Shown here piece after piece: positions 1-7,784 of a stretch of 55,169 bases of DNA. The stretch comes from an uncultured Planctomycetia bacterium (lineage in GTDB: Bacteria > Planctomycetota > Phycisphaerae > Phycisphaerales > SM1A02). Location of the stretch: assembly GCA_937871505.1 (NCBI GenBank), contig CALMPF010000010.1, positions 1 to 55,169 on the forward strand. The letters are read 5' to 3'. The position numbers were made by a program, and so were the translations under genes. The first letter of the stretch is position 1. Every line of letters starts with the position of its first letter. The notes under the pieces are model-generated. The model was not told the DNA's origin. It saw only the letters and a program-made list of their open reading frames with translations, and searched no databases.

Positions 1-222
1 TCCGCTTCCGACCGCCTCGCGACGAAGCCAAGGGGCGATGGAGTGTTCACCCTCCGGTTCCCCGGCGGAGTCCGGCACGTTCGCGGAGAATCCGGAGGCG
101 ACCTGCAAGGTCCGACCGCCGACGGCGGAGTGAGGGTGACCGGCCGGGCGTCGGGCGAGTGGGCCTCGCCGCCCCGCCCTCCTGCGAAGTTCCGCAGGAC
201 GCCCGGCCAAAGGAGCACCACC

Positions 223-1104
223 ATGTCCAGCATGCAGCCCACCGCACGCACCTCGCCGCGCACCGGAGACCGCGCACGTCCTGTGAGGCTGGATCCCCCG
301 CCTCGCCGGCTCCGGCTCCTCGCTGCGGGTCTGGCGATCGCAACCGTCGGCGCCTCCTCGGCGTCGGCTGAGATCCTCGGGCTCGCCGCGAGCAAGCGTC
401 TGGAGACGCACGCCGGAACGACCTGGTCGATTCTCGACCTCTCCGCTCGCTGGTCTGAACCGGGGCAGCTCTTCCTGCTCCAGGTCGTCCAGTCGACCTG
501 GACGCTGAACTTCATCCCCAACCACAATCCCTCGAGCTTCTGCCTCTGGGCGCCGCCCTCGATCGCGCCCGCCTACGACTCCTTCTTCACCATCGGCGGC
601 GACGGGTCGCTCGCCGACAGCTCGGCCGGCGATCCCGCCTGTTCCGACCTGAACGTCCCGTATCCCCTCAACGGCGTCGGCATCTTCGACACCAATCCCG
701 CTGGAGGGCAGGGCCTGACGTTCGTCGACGACAACGGCGATCACCGCGTCTTCATCGGCAGGATCGTCACCGAGGCGATCTGCGACGGAGTCAAGGGGGT
801 CTCGCTCGACCTCGCGCTGACCTTCAAGCCCGAGGGCGCTGCGGTCGCGACCCAGTCCTTGGTTTCGGGAGCCTTCACGATGAAGCCGAGCTTCATCGGC
901 CCCTGCAACCTCGCGCCGTTCTCCGATCTCAACGGCGACAACTGGGTCGACGGCGCCGACCTCGGGCGGCTGCTCGCCAACTGGGGTCCCTGTTCCTCTC
1001 CCGACGGCGAATGCCCCGGAGACATCAACGACGACGGGACGGTCGACGGCAGCGACCTCGGCATCCTGCTCGCGTCGTGGGGCTACATCGGACCGCCGGT
1101 GTGA
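223..1104 (+). CDS. secreted protein with C-terminal dockerin-like repeats
   Basis: 293 aa exported protein of unknown function. The ATG at 223 is chosen because AAGGAG lies at 210-214, about 8 nt upstream; the frame is open earlier but reads as Arg/Gly-rich noise. Residues about 28-49 form a hydrophobic signal segment ending in Ala-Ser-Ala. The middle (about 50-235) is a soluble region I do not recognise. The last 60 residues hold two Ca-binding-loop-like repeats, DLNGDNWVDGADLGRLLANW and DINDDGTVDGSDLGILLASW. That is the dockerin-type I pattern often repeated at the C-termini of planctomycete secreted proteins. The repeats probably serve attachment or sorting, not catalysis. It is convergent with the YraN gene. 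Confidence 0.85.
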   Translation: MSSMQPTARTSPRTGDRARPVRLDPPPRRLRLLAAGLAIATVGASSASAEILGLAASKRLETHAGTTWSILDLSARWSEPGQLFLLQVVQSTWTLNFIPNHNPSSFCLWAPPSIAPAYDSFFTIGGDGSLADSSAGDPACSDLNVPYPLNGVGIFDTNPAGGQGLTFVDDNGDHRVFIGRIVTEAICDGVKGVSLDLALTFKPEGAAVATQSLVSGAFTMKPSFIGPCNLAPFSDLNGDNWVDGADLGRLLANWGPCSSPDGECPGDINDDGTVDGSDLGILLASWGYIGPPV

Positions 1105-1181
1105 GCGCCGCCGAAGCGGCGCCGCGCGGCCGTCGGCAGGTGGACCGGCCCTCGGAAGCCCGGGGCCCGTCCGCCTGCCGA
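1105..1181. terminator. hairpins between convergent genes
   Basis: Two inverted repeats lie between the convergent stops at 1104 and 1257. One is a 7-bp stem with a CGAA tetraloop at 1105-1122, starting right after the upstream stop. The other is a 13-nt pair of arms at 1133-1145 and 1169-1181 (12 Watson-Crick pairs plus one wobble). No U-tract follows on either side. Termination in both directions is likely from position, but it is not a canonical intrinsic terminator. Confidence 0.5.
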
Positions 1182-1256
1182 TGAGCGCGCGACCGTCGGA
1201 ACTCCGCTCGGACCCCGCCGAGGCGTCGGGCGCCGGATCCGCCGAGGCGCCGCTGC

Positions 1257-1703
1257 TCACTCCCCCTCGCGCCACGCTCCGGCGATGTGCTCGACGCGCC
1301 ACGCGAGGTCGCCAAGCACCGGGAGCCTCAGCAGCGCCGGATGCCTGACGAGAGGCCTCGCCCAGGGGCGCGGTCGGAGCGCGAGGACATCGAAGCGGAG
1401 TCGCCACCCGCGGCGACGCGGCTCCGAGAGGAGCGACGCGCCGAGCCTCTCGAGCCGGCGTCGCTTGGGAGCGTCGACGCGCTCCGCCGGGTGCATCCGA
1501 TCGCCGCCGAGCGCCTTCACCTCGACGACGACCAGCAGACGCTTCGACGCCGACTCGAGCACGAGATCGGCCTCGGCCCCCGCCCGCCGGAGGTTGCGGG
1601 CGATCACCGTCCAGCCCCGTCGTCCGCACCAGCGCGCAGCCGCCCGCTCGGCGATCATGCCGACGGGCCGCGATCGATCGACTGTGCGGCCCCGCATCGG
1701 CAT
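1257..1703 (-). CDS. yraN: YraN/UPF0102 family endonuclease-fold protein
   Basis: 148 aa. UPF0102 proteins share a Holliday-junction-resolvase/Endonuclease I-like fold; their cellular role is not established. Seen here: ERAAARWCGRRGWTVIARNLR followed by an acidic AEADLVLE and a hydrophobic VVVEVKALGG. This matches the family order G-E..A...L...G..I...N.R...GEIDLI....L.FVEVK. The E-x-D-L plus E-V-K residues fit a PD-(D/E)xK-like metal site. The ATG at 1703 gives the usual family length and follows the SurA-like lipoprotein gene by 70 bp on the same strand, so the two are probably cotranscribed. Confidence 0.8.
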   Translation of the reverse strand: MPMRGRTVDRSRPVGMIAERAAARWCGRRGWTVIARNLRRAGAEADLVLESASKRLLVVVEVKALGGDRMHPAERVDAPKRRRLERLGASLLSEPRRRGWRLRFDVLALRPRPWARPLVRHPALLRLPVLGDLAWRVEHIAGAWREGE

Positions 1704-1773
1704 CCCCTGTTCAGCTCCCGGCGCCGCCGCTCCGGAGCGGGCCCCCGGCCGTTCCGCAGCCCGTCTCGGCGCC

Positions 1774-3189
1774 TCACCGCAGGTAGCGGCGAAGCGCGAT
1801 GTCCACGAGCCGCACGCGCATCTCGTCGATGTTCTCGGCAACCCAGCGCCGCCGGAGATTGGAGATGAACCGGTTCTGCTCCTCTGCGTTGCGGAGCGAC
1901 TGGAGCTCGGCGCGCAGCTCGAGCTGGACGTCGCGGTCGAAGATGCTCCGCGCCGGCGGGCGCTCGATCGCGAGAACGCTGTACCAGACCGTCGAGTTTC
2001 CCTGGACGATCGGCTGCGTCGGCGCTCCGAGCGGAAGCTCGCGGAGCTGATCGACGACCTCCTCGACGAGCACCTCCGCAAGCGCGTCGATGCCCTCCTC
2101 GCCGAGGACGAACTCGCGCCAGCGCCCGCCACCGACGACCTCGAGCTCGGCGGCGACCTCGAGGAACCCTCGGCCCTGCGCGAACGCCGCGCTGGCGCGC
2201 TGGATCCGCTCGCCGTCGCGGCGCGTCACGAGCGCCATGCGCCCCACCTCGATCGTCGATCCCGGCGCGTAGAGGGCGGAGCGCCGATCGAACTCGCGCT
2301 CCATGTCGCGCCACGTCACGATCGCCCGCGGCGCGATCCGGCGCCGCAGCAGGTCCGCCGCGAGGATCTCGTTGCGCGTGCGGGCCATGTACTCCTCGAT
2401 GTTGTATCCGAAGTCATCGAGCAGGCTGGCCTCGGCCGAGGAGCGCGTGCCGCCGCGCCGAAGCACCTCGCCCTCCTGGATGTCGCGAAGGAACGCGAAG
2501 AGGCCCTGCTGCTGCTCCGGGGTGAGCAGCGACTCGGCCTCGGCGATCACCAGCTCGTTGTTGACCCACTGCTCGAAGCGCTCCGAGACGAGCAGGATGA
2601 TGAGCTGCCGCGCCTCCGGCCGGCTCATCTCCCGCGAAGCCTGGCGGAGGCGATCGGAGATCTGATCCAGGAACGCATCCGCGAAGATCGGCCGGCCGTT
2701 GACCTGGCCGACCAGTCCGTCGATCACCCATTCGCGTGCGGGCGCCTCCATCGGCCGCGGCGCCGCGGCGAGCGCAGCGGCCGCGCGGCGCCCCGTCGCG
2801 GCGCCGGTCGTCGGTTCGGCGGCGCCGCCGACGTCCGACCCGCCCGCCGACCCCGTCGAACCCGTCGAGACGATCTCGTCGGAGCGCTCCTCCCCGGGGA
2901 GCAGACCGTCGGGAAAAGCGCCGAGATCCCCTCCGGGATCGGCGGCGAGCGGATCGACGATCTCGACGCGGGCCGAGCCGCGCCCGGCGATCGCGCCGCC
3001 CGGAAGCTGCGGGCCGGTCAGGGCCTCTCGGACCAGCGCCCCGCGCTCCAGATCGACGAGGTCCTTCGGCGTGACGATGCGGATGGCGTCCGCGCCCGAC
3101 CCGCCGCACGCTGCCGCGAAGAGGACAAGCAGGCTGGCCGCCCCGACTCGCATGGCCGTCCCGACGCGCTCGACCTTCCATGTTCGCAT
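1774..3189 (-). CDS. SurA/parvulin-like peptidylprolyl isomerase lipoprotein
   Basis: 471 aa, predicted outer-envelope chaperone. From the ATG at 3189 the protein starts with a basic n-region, a hydrophobic core and the lipobox LFAAAC, with the lipid-modified Cys at residue 28. A GGAGG lies about 12 nt upstream; an ATG at 3153 is an alternative start. A variable linker rich in Gly/Ala follows. A SurA_N-like helical region comes next (VIDGLVGQVNGRPIFADAFL), the typical opening of periplasmic PpiC/SurA proteins. A C-terminal region then resembles a degenerate parvulin domain (WRDMEREF, GRGFLEVAAEL). Parvulin catalytic residues are not obvious, so chaperone activity is more likely than isomerase. 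yraN lies downstream. Confidence 0.7.
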   Translation of the reverse strand: MRTWKVERVGTAMRVGAASLLVLFAAACGGSGADAIRIVTPKDLVDLERGALVREALTGPQLPGGAIAGRGSARVEIVDPLAADPGGDLGAFPDGLLPGEERSDEIVSTGSTGSAGGSDVGGAAEPTTGAATGRRAAAALAAAPRPMEAPAREWVIDGLVGQVNGRPIFADAFLDQISDRLRQASREMSRPEARQLIILLVSERFEQWVNNELVIAEAESLLTPEQQQGLFAFLRDIQEGEVLRRGGTRSSAEASLLDDFGYNIEEYMARTRNEILAADLLRRRIAPRAIVTWRDMEREFDRRSALYAPGSTIEVGRMALVTRRDGERIQRASAAFAQGRGFLEVAAELEVVGGGRWREFVLGEEGIDALAEVLVEEVVDQLRELPLGAPTQPIVQGNSTVWYSVLAIERPPARSIFDRDVQLELRAELQSLRNAEEQNRFISNLRRRWVAENIDEMRVRLVDIALRRYLR

Positions 3190-3402
3190 CGCTCGCAGCG
3201 CCCTCCATGACCGCATCGCCCGCATCACCCTCCATTCCTTGATCGCTCGCCCCGGGTTCCATGCCCCCGTGGCCCGCAGCGCCGCGCGCCGATGCGGACG
3301 CCGTGGTCCGGCCGCCGCGGCGCGGCGCGCGCCGATGAGAGGCTGCGGGTCGGAGGAACGCGGGAGAGTCTCGACCGAGCTGGGCGGCTTCACGCAACGA
3401 CG

Positions 3403-3427
3403 ATTGTACAGACGATTCGCATATACT
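3403..3427. promoter_or_regulatory. AT-rich divergent promoter island (candidate)
   Basis: This is a rare AT-rich spot between divergent genes. On the minus strand TACAAT (3408-3403) could be a -10 for the SurA-like gene. On the plus strand TATACT (3422-3427) lies 12 nt before the DUF1844 ATG. I find no convincing -35 at 16-18 bp for either, so the assignment rests on the -10 hexamers and position only. Confidence 0.35.
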
Positions 3428-3439
3428 CCGCCTCGATCC

Positions 3440-4045
3440 ATGTCCATGACACAGCCCGACGCCGAAGGCGGCCGTTTCCCCGGCCGCATCATCGATCCAT
3501 CCCGAGGCGAACCCGGCAGCGGCGACCCCGGACGGGGCGAATCCGGACGGGGCGAATCCGGACGGGGCGAATTGGGGGCGGCGGGCGAAGGAGCGCCGAG
3601 GCCCGGTCCGCAGCTTCACGTCGACAGCGACTGGAAGGCGCAGGCCCAGGCTGAGAAGGAGCGGCTCGCCAAGCAGGAAGAGGCCCGTCAGAAGGACCGA
3701 CCCCGCGGCGCTGCGGGCGAGCTGCCGCAGGCCGAGTTCCGGACGATCCTCCAGCTTCTCGCGTCGCAGGCGGTGGTGAGCCTCGGCGGTTACGGTGATG
3801 CCGAGAGCGGGCGCGTGATCGTCGACCTGCCCGGCGCGAAGCTCATGATCGACCTGCTCGACGTCCTCCAGCAGAAGACCAAGGGCAACCTGACCGCCGA
3901 AGAGGCCGAGGATCTCACCGGAGTGCTCGTCGAGCTCCGCTCGCGGTTCGTTCATTTCGCCGAGCTGGTCGCGCGGCAGCGCAGCGCCGCAGCCGAGCCG
4001 GGCGCCGCAGGAAGCGCCGCTCCGCCGCGAATCGTCCAGCCGTAG
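3440..4045 (+). CDS. DUF1844 domain protein
   Basis: 201 aa cytoplasmic protein. The N-terminal 45 residues are Gly/Arg/Glu repeats (GRGES units) and probably disordered. A short charged segment (WKAQAQAEKERLAKQEEA) follows, then the conserved DUF1844 core at about residues 100-175. That core has FRTILQLLASQAVVSLG and LPGAKLMIDLLDVLQQKTKGN followed by LTAEEAEDL. Planctomycetes and deltaproteobacteria commonly carry this family; its function is unknown. The ATG at 3440 or 3446 is chosen because both lie just after the TATACT box and no Shine-Dalgarno is present. Confidence 0.8.
   Translation: MSMTQPDAEGGRFPGRIIDPSRGEPGSGDPGRGESGRGESGRGELGAAGEGAPRPGPQLHVDSDWKAQAQAEKERLAKQEEARQKDRPRGAAGELPQAEFRTILQLLASQAVVSLGGYGDAESGRVIVDLPGAKLMIDLLDVLQQKTKGNLTAEEAEDLTGVLVELRSRFVHFAELVARQRSAAAEPGAAGSAAPPRIVQP
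3530..3573 (+). repeat. 15-bp in-frame tandem repeat
   Basis: Three copies of a 15-bp unit (GGACGGGGCGAATCC) starting at 3530, 3545 and 3560 encode Gly-Arg-Gly-Glu-Ser repeats. Degenerate copies precede them. The length is a multiple of three, so copy-number change would keep the frame. Confidence 0.85.
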
Positions 4046-4226
4046 ACGTCCGAACGAAGTCGCCGATGAGCTGGATGCCGCCACGAACCGCACCGCCGAC
4101 GGAGCACCCGCGACCCGAGGCCCCTCGGAGCGCGCGAACCCCGCGCACGGGTGCCGGCGTCGGCTCGCTCCCGCCGCAGCGCCCCGCCCCGCCGCCTCCC
4201 GCATCGCCGCACCCCGGAAACCGATC

Positions 4227-5069
4227 GTGACCGTCACCAGCACCGCGCCGAGTTCGGCAGCCGGCTCCGAGGCGAGCCGGGAGAGCTTCCTCGCCCGTCA
4301 CTACTTCCTGCTCAAGCGGCTGCACTCGCTCAGCGGCATCGTGCCCATCGGGGCGTTCCTCGGGGTGCACCTGCTGACGAACTCGTCGATTGTCTGGGGC
4401 GCCTGGCTCAATGCCGACCGCTATCCGGAGGGCGCGGGCGTCCGGACGTTCCAGCACGAAGTGGACTTCATCCACTCGCTGCCCTTCCTGATCTTCATCG
4501 AGATCGGGCTGCTCTGGCTCCCGATCGCCTTCCACGCGCTCTTCGGCGTCTGGATCGCGCTGAGCGGACGCTCCAACCTCGCCGCCTACCGGTACGGCGA
4601 CAACTGGCGCTACGTGCTCCAGCGCTGGAGCGGCTACGTCGGAGTGCTCTTCATCTTCTTCCACGTCAGCACCCTGCGCTGGGGCTGGACGTACGGCGGC
4701 CTGATCGCGACCTTCGACGCCGAGCGCGCCTCCTCGACCACGGCGCAGCACCTCCAGCAGGGCGGTCTATTGATGGCGGCGATCTATCTCGTCTGCGTCC
4801 TCGCGCTGGTCTTCCATCTGGCCAACGGTCTCTGGACGGCGGCGATCACGTGGGGGCTGACCATCAGCGTCGCCGCGCAGCGCCGCTGGGGCTGCGTCTG
4901 CGCCGCCGTCGGGATCGCGCTGGCGGCGGCCACGGTGCTCTCGGTCGTCGGCTTCGCCACGCTCGACGTGGCCGAGGCGGCGCGGATCGAGTCCGCGATC
5001 AACGCGGGCACGCTCGAACCCGCAGCTCCGATCGTCGATCTCGGCGGATCGATCGAGGCCGCGCGATGA
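4227..5069 (+). CDS. sdhC: succinate dehydrogenase cytochrome b558 subunit
   Basis: 280 aa, five hydrophobic spans. It is the membrane anchor of complex II that binds heme b and passes electrons to (mena)quinone. It resembles the single-subunit b558 anchor of the Bacillus/epsilonproteobacterial type. Seen: RLHSLSGIVPIGAFLGVHL, FHALFGVWIAL, FFHVSTLRWGW and FHLANGLWTA, whose His residues are the probable heme ligands. The start is a GTG at 4227 with GGAAA about 7 nt upstream. sdhA follows after 175 bp. A menaquinone-type anchor agrees with mqnD elsewhere in the window. Confidence 0.9.
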   Translation: MTVTSTAPSSAAGSEASRESFLARHYFLLKRLHSLSGIVPIGAFLGVHLLTNSSIVWGAWLNADRYPEGAGVRTFQHEVDFIHSLPFLIFIEIGLLWLPIAFHALFGVWIALSGRSNLAAYRYGDNWRYVLQRWSGYVGVLFIFFHVSTLRWGWTYGGLIATFDAERASSTTAQHLQQGGLLMAAIYLVCVLALVFHLANGLWTAAITWGLTISVAAQRRWGCVCAAVGIALAAATVLSVVGFATLDVAEAARIESAINAGTLEPAAPIVDLGGSIEAAR

Positions 5070-5244
5070 CGTCGCCGCCCGCCGCCTCGGCGTCCGCGAT
5101 CGGGAGGCGGGCCGCGTCGTCTCCGCGAACCGCCGCCGGAGCCGCAGCCTGCTCCGCAGGGCGCGGTCGCGCCGCCGCCCGGCCCGACGGGCGCGGATCC
5201 CCGCGGGCATCTTCGCCGCCGCCCGCATCGAAGGACCAACGGTC

Positions 5245-7134
5245 ATGAGCACGAGCAGACGCGTCATCGTCGTCGGAGGCGGCCTCGCCGGCCTCGCCGC
5301 CGTCACCCGCATCGCCGAGGCAGGGCTCCCCGTCGACCTCTTCTCGATGGTTCCGGTGAAGCGTTCGCACAGCGTCTGCGCCCAGGGCGGCATCAACGCC
5401 TGCAACGAGGTGGCGCGGCAGCAGGGCTACAGCGAGCACGAGCACTTCGACGAGTCGATCTTCGGAGGCGACTTCCTCGCCCATCAGCCCCCCGTCTACG
5501 AGATGACCCACTGGGCGCCGCGGATCATCGATCTGCTCGACCGCATGGGCGTCCCCTTCAATCGGACGACGGAGGGCCAGCGCGACCTGCGGCTCTTCGG
5601 CGGCTCGCTCTACAAGCGCACGCACTTCGCGGGCGCGACGACCGGCCAGCAGCTCATCTACGCCCTCGACGAGCAGGTCCGGCGCTGGGAGAGCGAGGGA
5701 CGGGTCAGCAAGTACGAGCACTGGGAGTTTCTCTGGCCGATCCTCGACGAGGAGGGTCTCTGTCGCGGGATCGTCGCCCAGGATCTCCGGACGATGCAGG
5801 TCCGCGCCTTCCGCGCCGACGCCGTCGTGATGGCCACCGGCGGCAACGGGCTGATCTTCGGCAAGAGCACCAACTCGGTCATCTGCACGGGCGCCGCGGC
5901 GAGCCGGTGCTACCAGGCGGGCGTCCGCTACGCGAACGGCGAGTTCATCCAGGTCCACCCCACCGCGATCCCGGGCGCCGACAAGCTCCGTCTGATGAGC
6001 GAGTCCGCGCGCGGCGAGGGCGGGCGCATCTGGGTGCCGCGGCGCGCCGGCGACTCGCGCGATCCGCGCTCGATCCCGGAGGCCGAGCGGTATTACTTTC
6101 TCGAGGAGAAGTACCCCAAGTACGGCAACATCGTTCCGCGGGACATCGCGACGCGGGAGATCTTCGACGTCTGCGTCAATCAGGGCCTCGGCGTCGGCGG
6201 CGGGAACATGGTCTATCTCGACCTGACCCATCTCGGGCGGGCGTACCTCGACCGCAAGCTCGGCGGAATCATCGAGATCTACGAGAAGTTCGTCGGCGAC
6301 GATCCGGCGGAAGTGCCGATGAAGATCTTCCCCGGTGTGCACTACACGATGGGCGGCCTCTGGACGACCTACACGCCCAGGCCCGACGGGCGCGGCATGG
6401 TGCACGGGGCCCCGAACTCGATGATGACCAACGTGCCGGGGCTCTACGCCTTCGGCGAGGTCAACTACCAGTACCACGGCGCCAACCGCCTCGGCGCCAA
6501 CGCGCTGCTCTCCTGCATCTTCGACGGGCTCTTCTGCGGTCTCGGCGTCGCGAACCACGTCCGCGATCTCGCCCGATCGGCGAACGACCTCGACGGCTCG
6601 CTCTTCGACGCCGCCGTCCGCAGCGAGCAGGCCAAGATCGACCGCATCCTCGGCTCCCTCGGCGACGAGAACCCGTATGCCATCGGCGCTGCGCTGGGCG
6701 ACGAGATGACCGCCGCCAGCACGGTGATCAAGACCGAAGCGCGGATGCTCGAGGCCCGCGCGAAGCTCGCCGAGCTGCGCGAGCGCGCGACGCGGATCAG
6801 GCTCTCGGATACCGGGCTCTGGACCAATCAGAACCTCTCCTACGCCCATGCGCTTCAGGACATGCTGGTGCTTGCCGAGGTGATCCTCGAAGGCGGCATT
6901 CTCCGGCAGGAGAGCCGCGGCAGCCACTACCGGCCCGACTTTCCCGAGCGCGACGACGCCCGGTTCATGAAGACGACGGTCGCCGAGTGGGACGCCGCCG
7001 AGCGGACGTGCCGCCTCTCCCTCGAGCCGCTCGGGCAGGAGCTCGTGCAGCCGAGGAAGCGCAGCTACGGAAAGGTCGAGAGCTCGCCGAGCAAGCCCGC
7101 GAAGGCGCCGCAGGCGGTCGCGGCGGGGAGCTGA
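5245..7134 (+). CDS. sdhA: succinate dehydrogenase flavoprotein subunit
   Basis: 629 aa. It oxidises succinate to fumarate in the TCA cycle on the cytoplasmic face of complex II. The Rossmann motif VVGGGLAGLAA is at residues 9-19. The covalent FAD-type His is H42 in SHSVCAQGGINA. The active-site region includes HPTAIPGADKLRLMSESARG, and HYTMGGLWTTY and GANRLGANALLSC match the family. Length is normal. AAGGA lies 9 nt before the ATG. The usual third gene sdhB (iron-sulfur subunit) does not follow; the next gene is an AhpD-like protein. Confidence 0.96.
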   Translation: MSTSRRVIVVGGGLAGLAAVTRIAEAGLPVDLFSMVPVKRSHSVCAQGGINACNEVARQQGYSEHEHFDESIFGGDFLAHQPPVYEMTHWAPRIIDLLDRMGVPFNRTTEGQRDLRLFGGSLYKRTHFAGATTGQQLIYALDEQVRRWESEGRVSKYEHWEFLWPILDEEGLCRGIVAQDLRTMQVRAFRADAVVMATGGNGLIFGKSTNSVICTGAAASRCYQAGVRYANGEFIQVHPTAIPGADKLRLMSESARGEGGRIWVPRRAGDSRDPRSIPEAERYYFLEEKYPKYGNIVPRDIATREIFDVCVNQGLGVGGGNMVYLDLTHLGRAYLDRKLGGIIEIYEKFVGDDPAEVPMKIFPGVHYTMGGLWTTYTPRPDGRGMVHGAPNSMMTNVPGLYAFGEVNYQYHGANRLGANALLSCIFDGLFCGLGVANHVRDLARSANDLDGSLFDAAVRSEQAKIDRILGSLGDENPYAIGAALGDEMTAASTVIKTEARMLEARAKLAELRERATRIRLSDTGLWTNQNLSYAHALQDMLVLAEVILEGGILRQESRGSHYRPDFPERDDARFMKTTVAEWDAAERTCRLSLEPLGQELVQPRKRSYGKVESSPSKPAKAPQAVAAGS

Positions 7135-7193
7135 GCCGCGACCGGTGGTCGCGGATGCCGCAGCGATTCTCGTCCATCCCCCCGGAAACTTCG

Positions 7194-7763
7194 ATGCGCG
7201 TCCACCCCTCCGATGAGTCGATCCGCACCGCGTTCGACCGCGTCCGCGCGGCGCCTGTCTTCGCCGAGAGCGCTGCGCTCGTCGCCGCGGGGGGCCGACC
7301 GGTGCAGATGCTCCAGGCGATGGCGGTGCGGCCGGAGATCCTCGATGCGTTCGCGGCCGTCAGCGCCGCGATCTACCCCGGCGGGATCGTCGAGCGCGAG
7401 GTCAAGGAGCTGATCATCCTCGAGATCTCGCGGCGCAACGCCTGTCAGTTCTGCACGGCGTCGCACATCTCGATGATCCGGGCGCTGGGGATGTCGCAGG
7501 CGCCGCTGACGCTCCTGGAGAACCTCGATGCCCTGCCGACGCGGCAGCGGCTTGCGGTCGAGTATGCCCGCGCCGCCGCCGCCGACAGCAACCGCATCCC
7601 GGAGCCCTTCTTCGACGATCTGCGGTCCGCGTTCAGCGAGGCGGAGATCGTCGAGCTCACCGCAATGATCGGCCTGATCTCGATGCTCAACATCTTCAAC
7701 AACTGCCTCGAGAACCGCTACGGGGGCGAGTACGACCGCGGAAGCGAGTCTCCGCGTCCCTGA
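7194..7763 (+). CDS. AhpD-like/carboxymuconolactone decarboxylase family protein
   Basis: 189 aa from the ATG at 7194 (an in-frame ATG at 7155 would add 13 residues). It is an all-helical AhpD-like protein. The core motif is E-x(n)-C84-Q-F-C87-T-A-S-H91, with the CxxC and the following His that define the peroxidase-related subset. A hydrophobic ELTAMIGLISMLNIFNN helix follows, as in the family. It is probably a thiol-based peroxidase or reductase partner; the substrate is unknown. It starts 59 bp after sdhA and may be cotranscribed. Confidence 0.85.
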   Translation: MRVHPSDESIRTAFDRVRAAPVFAESAALVAAGGRPVQMLQAMAVRPEILDAFAAVSAAIYPGGIVEREVKELIILEISRRNACQFCTASHISMIRALGMSQAPLTLLENLDALPTRQRLAVEYARAAAADSNRIPEPFFDDLRSAFSEAEIVELTAMIGLISMLNIFNNCLENRYGGEYDRGSESPRP

Positions 7764-7784
7764 TCGGGCCGCCTGCCGCAGCCG

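Noticed and set aside
3404..3427. TTGTAC and TATACT as a plus-strand promoter pair
   Set aside because: Only 12 bp separate them, too short for sigma-70; only the -10-like hexamers were kept, at low confidence.
4999..6927. A 642-codon open frame antisense to sdhA
   Set aside because: It is a compositional shadow of GC-rich sdhA, with Arg/Ala/Asp/His-biased sequence and no recognisable domain, while the plus-strand product is a full SdhA.
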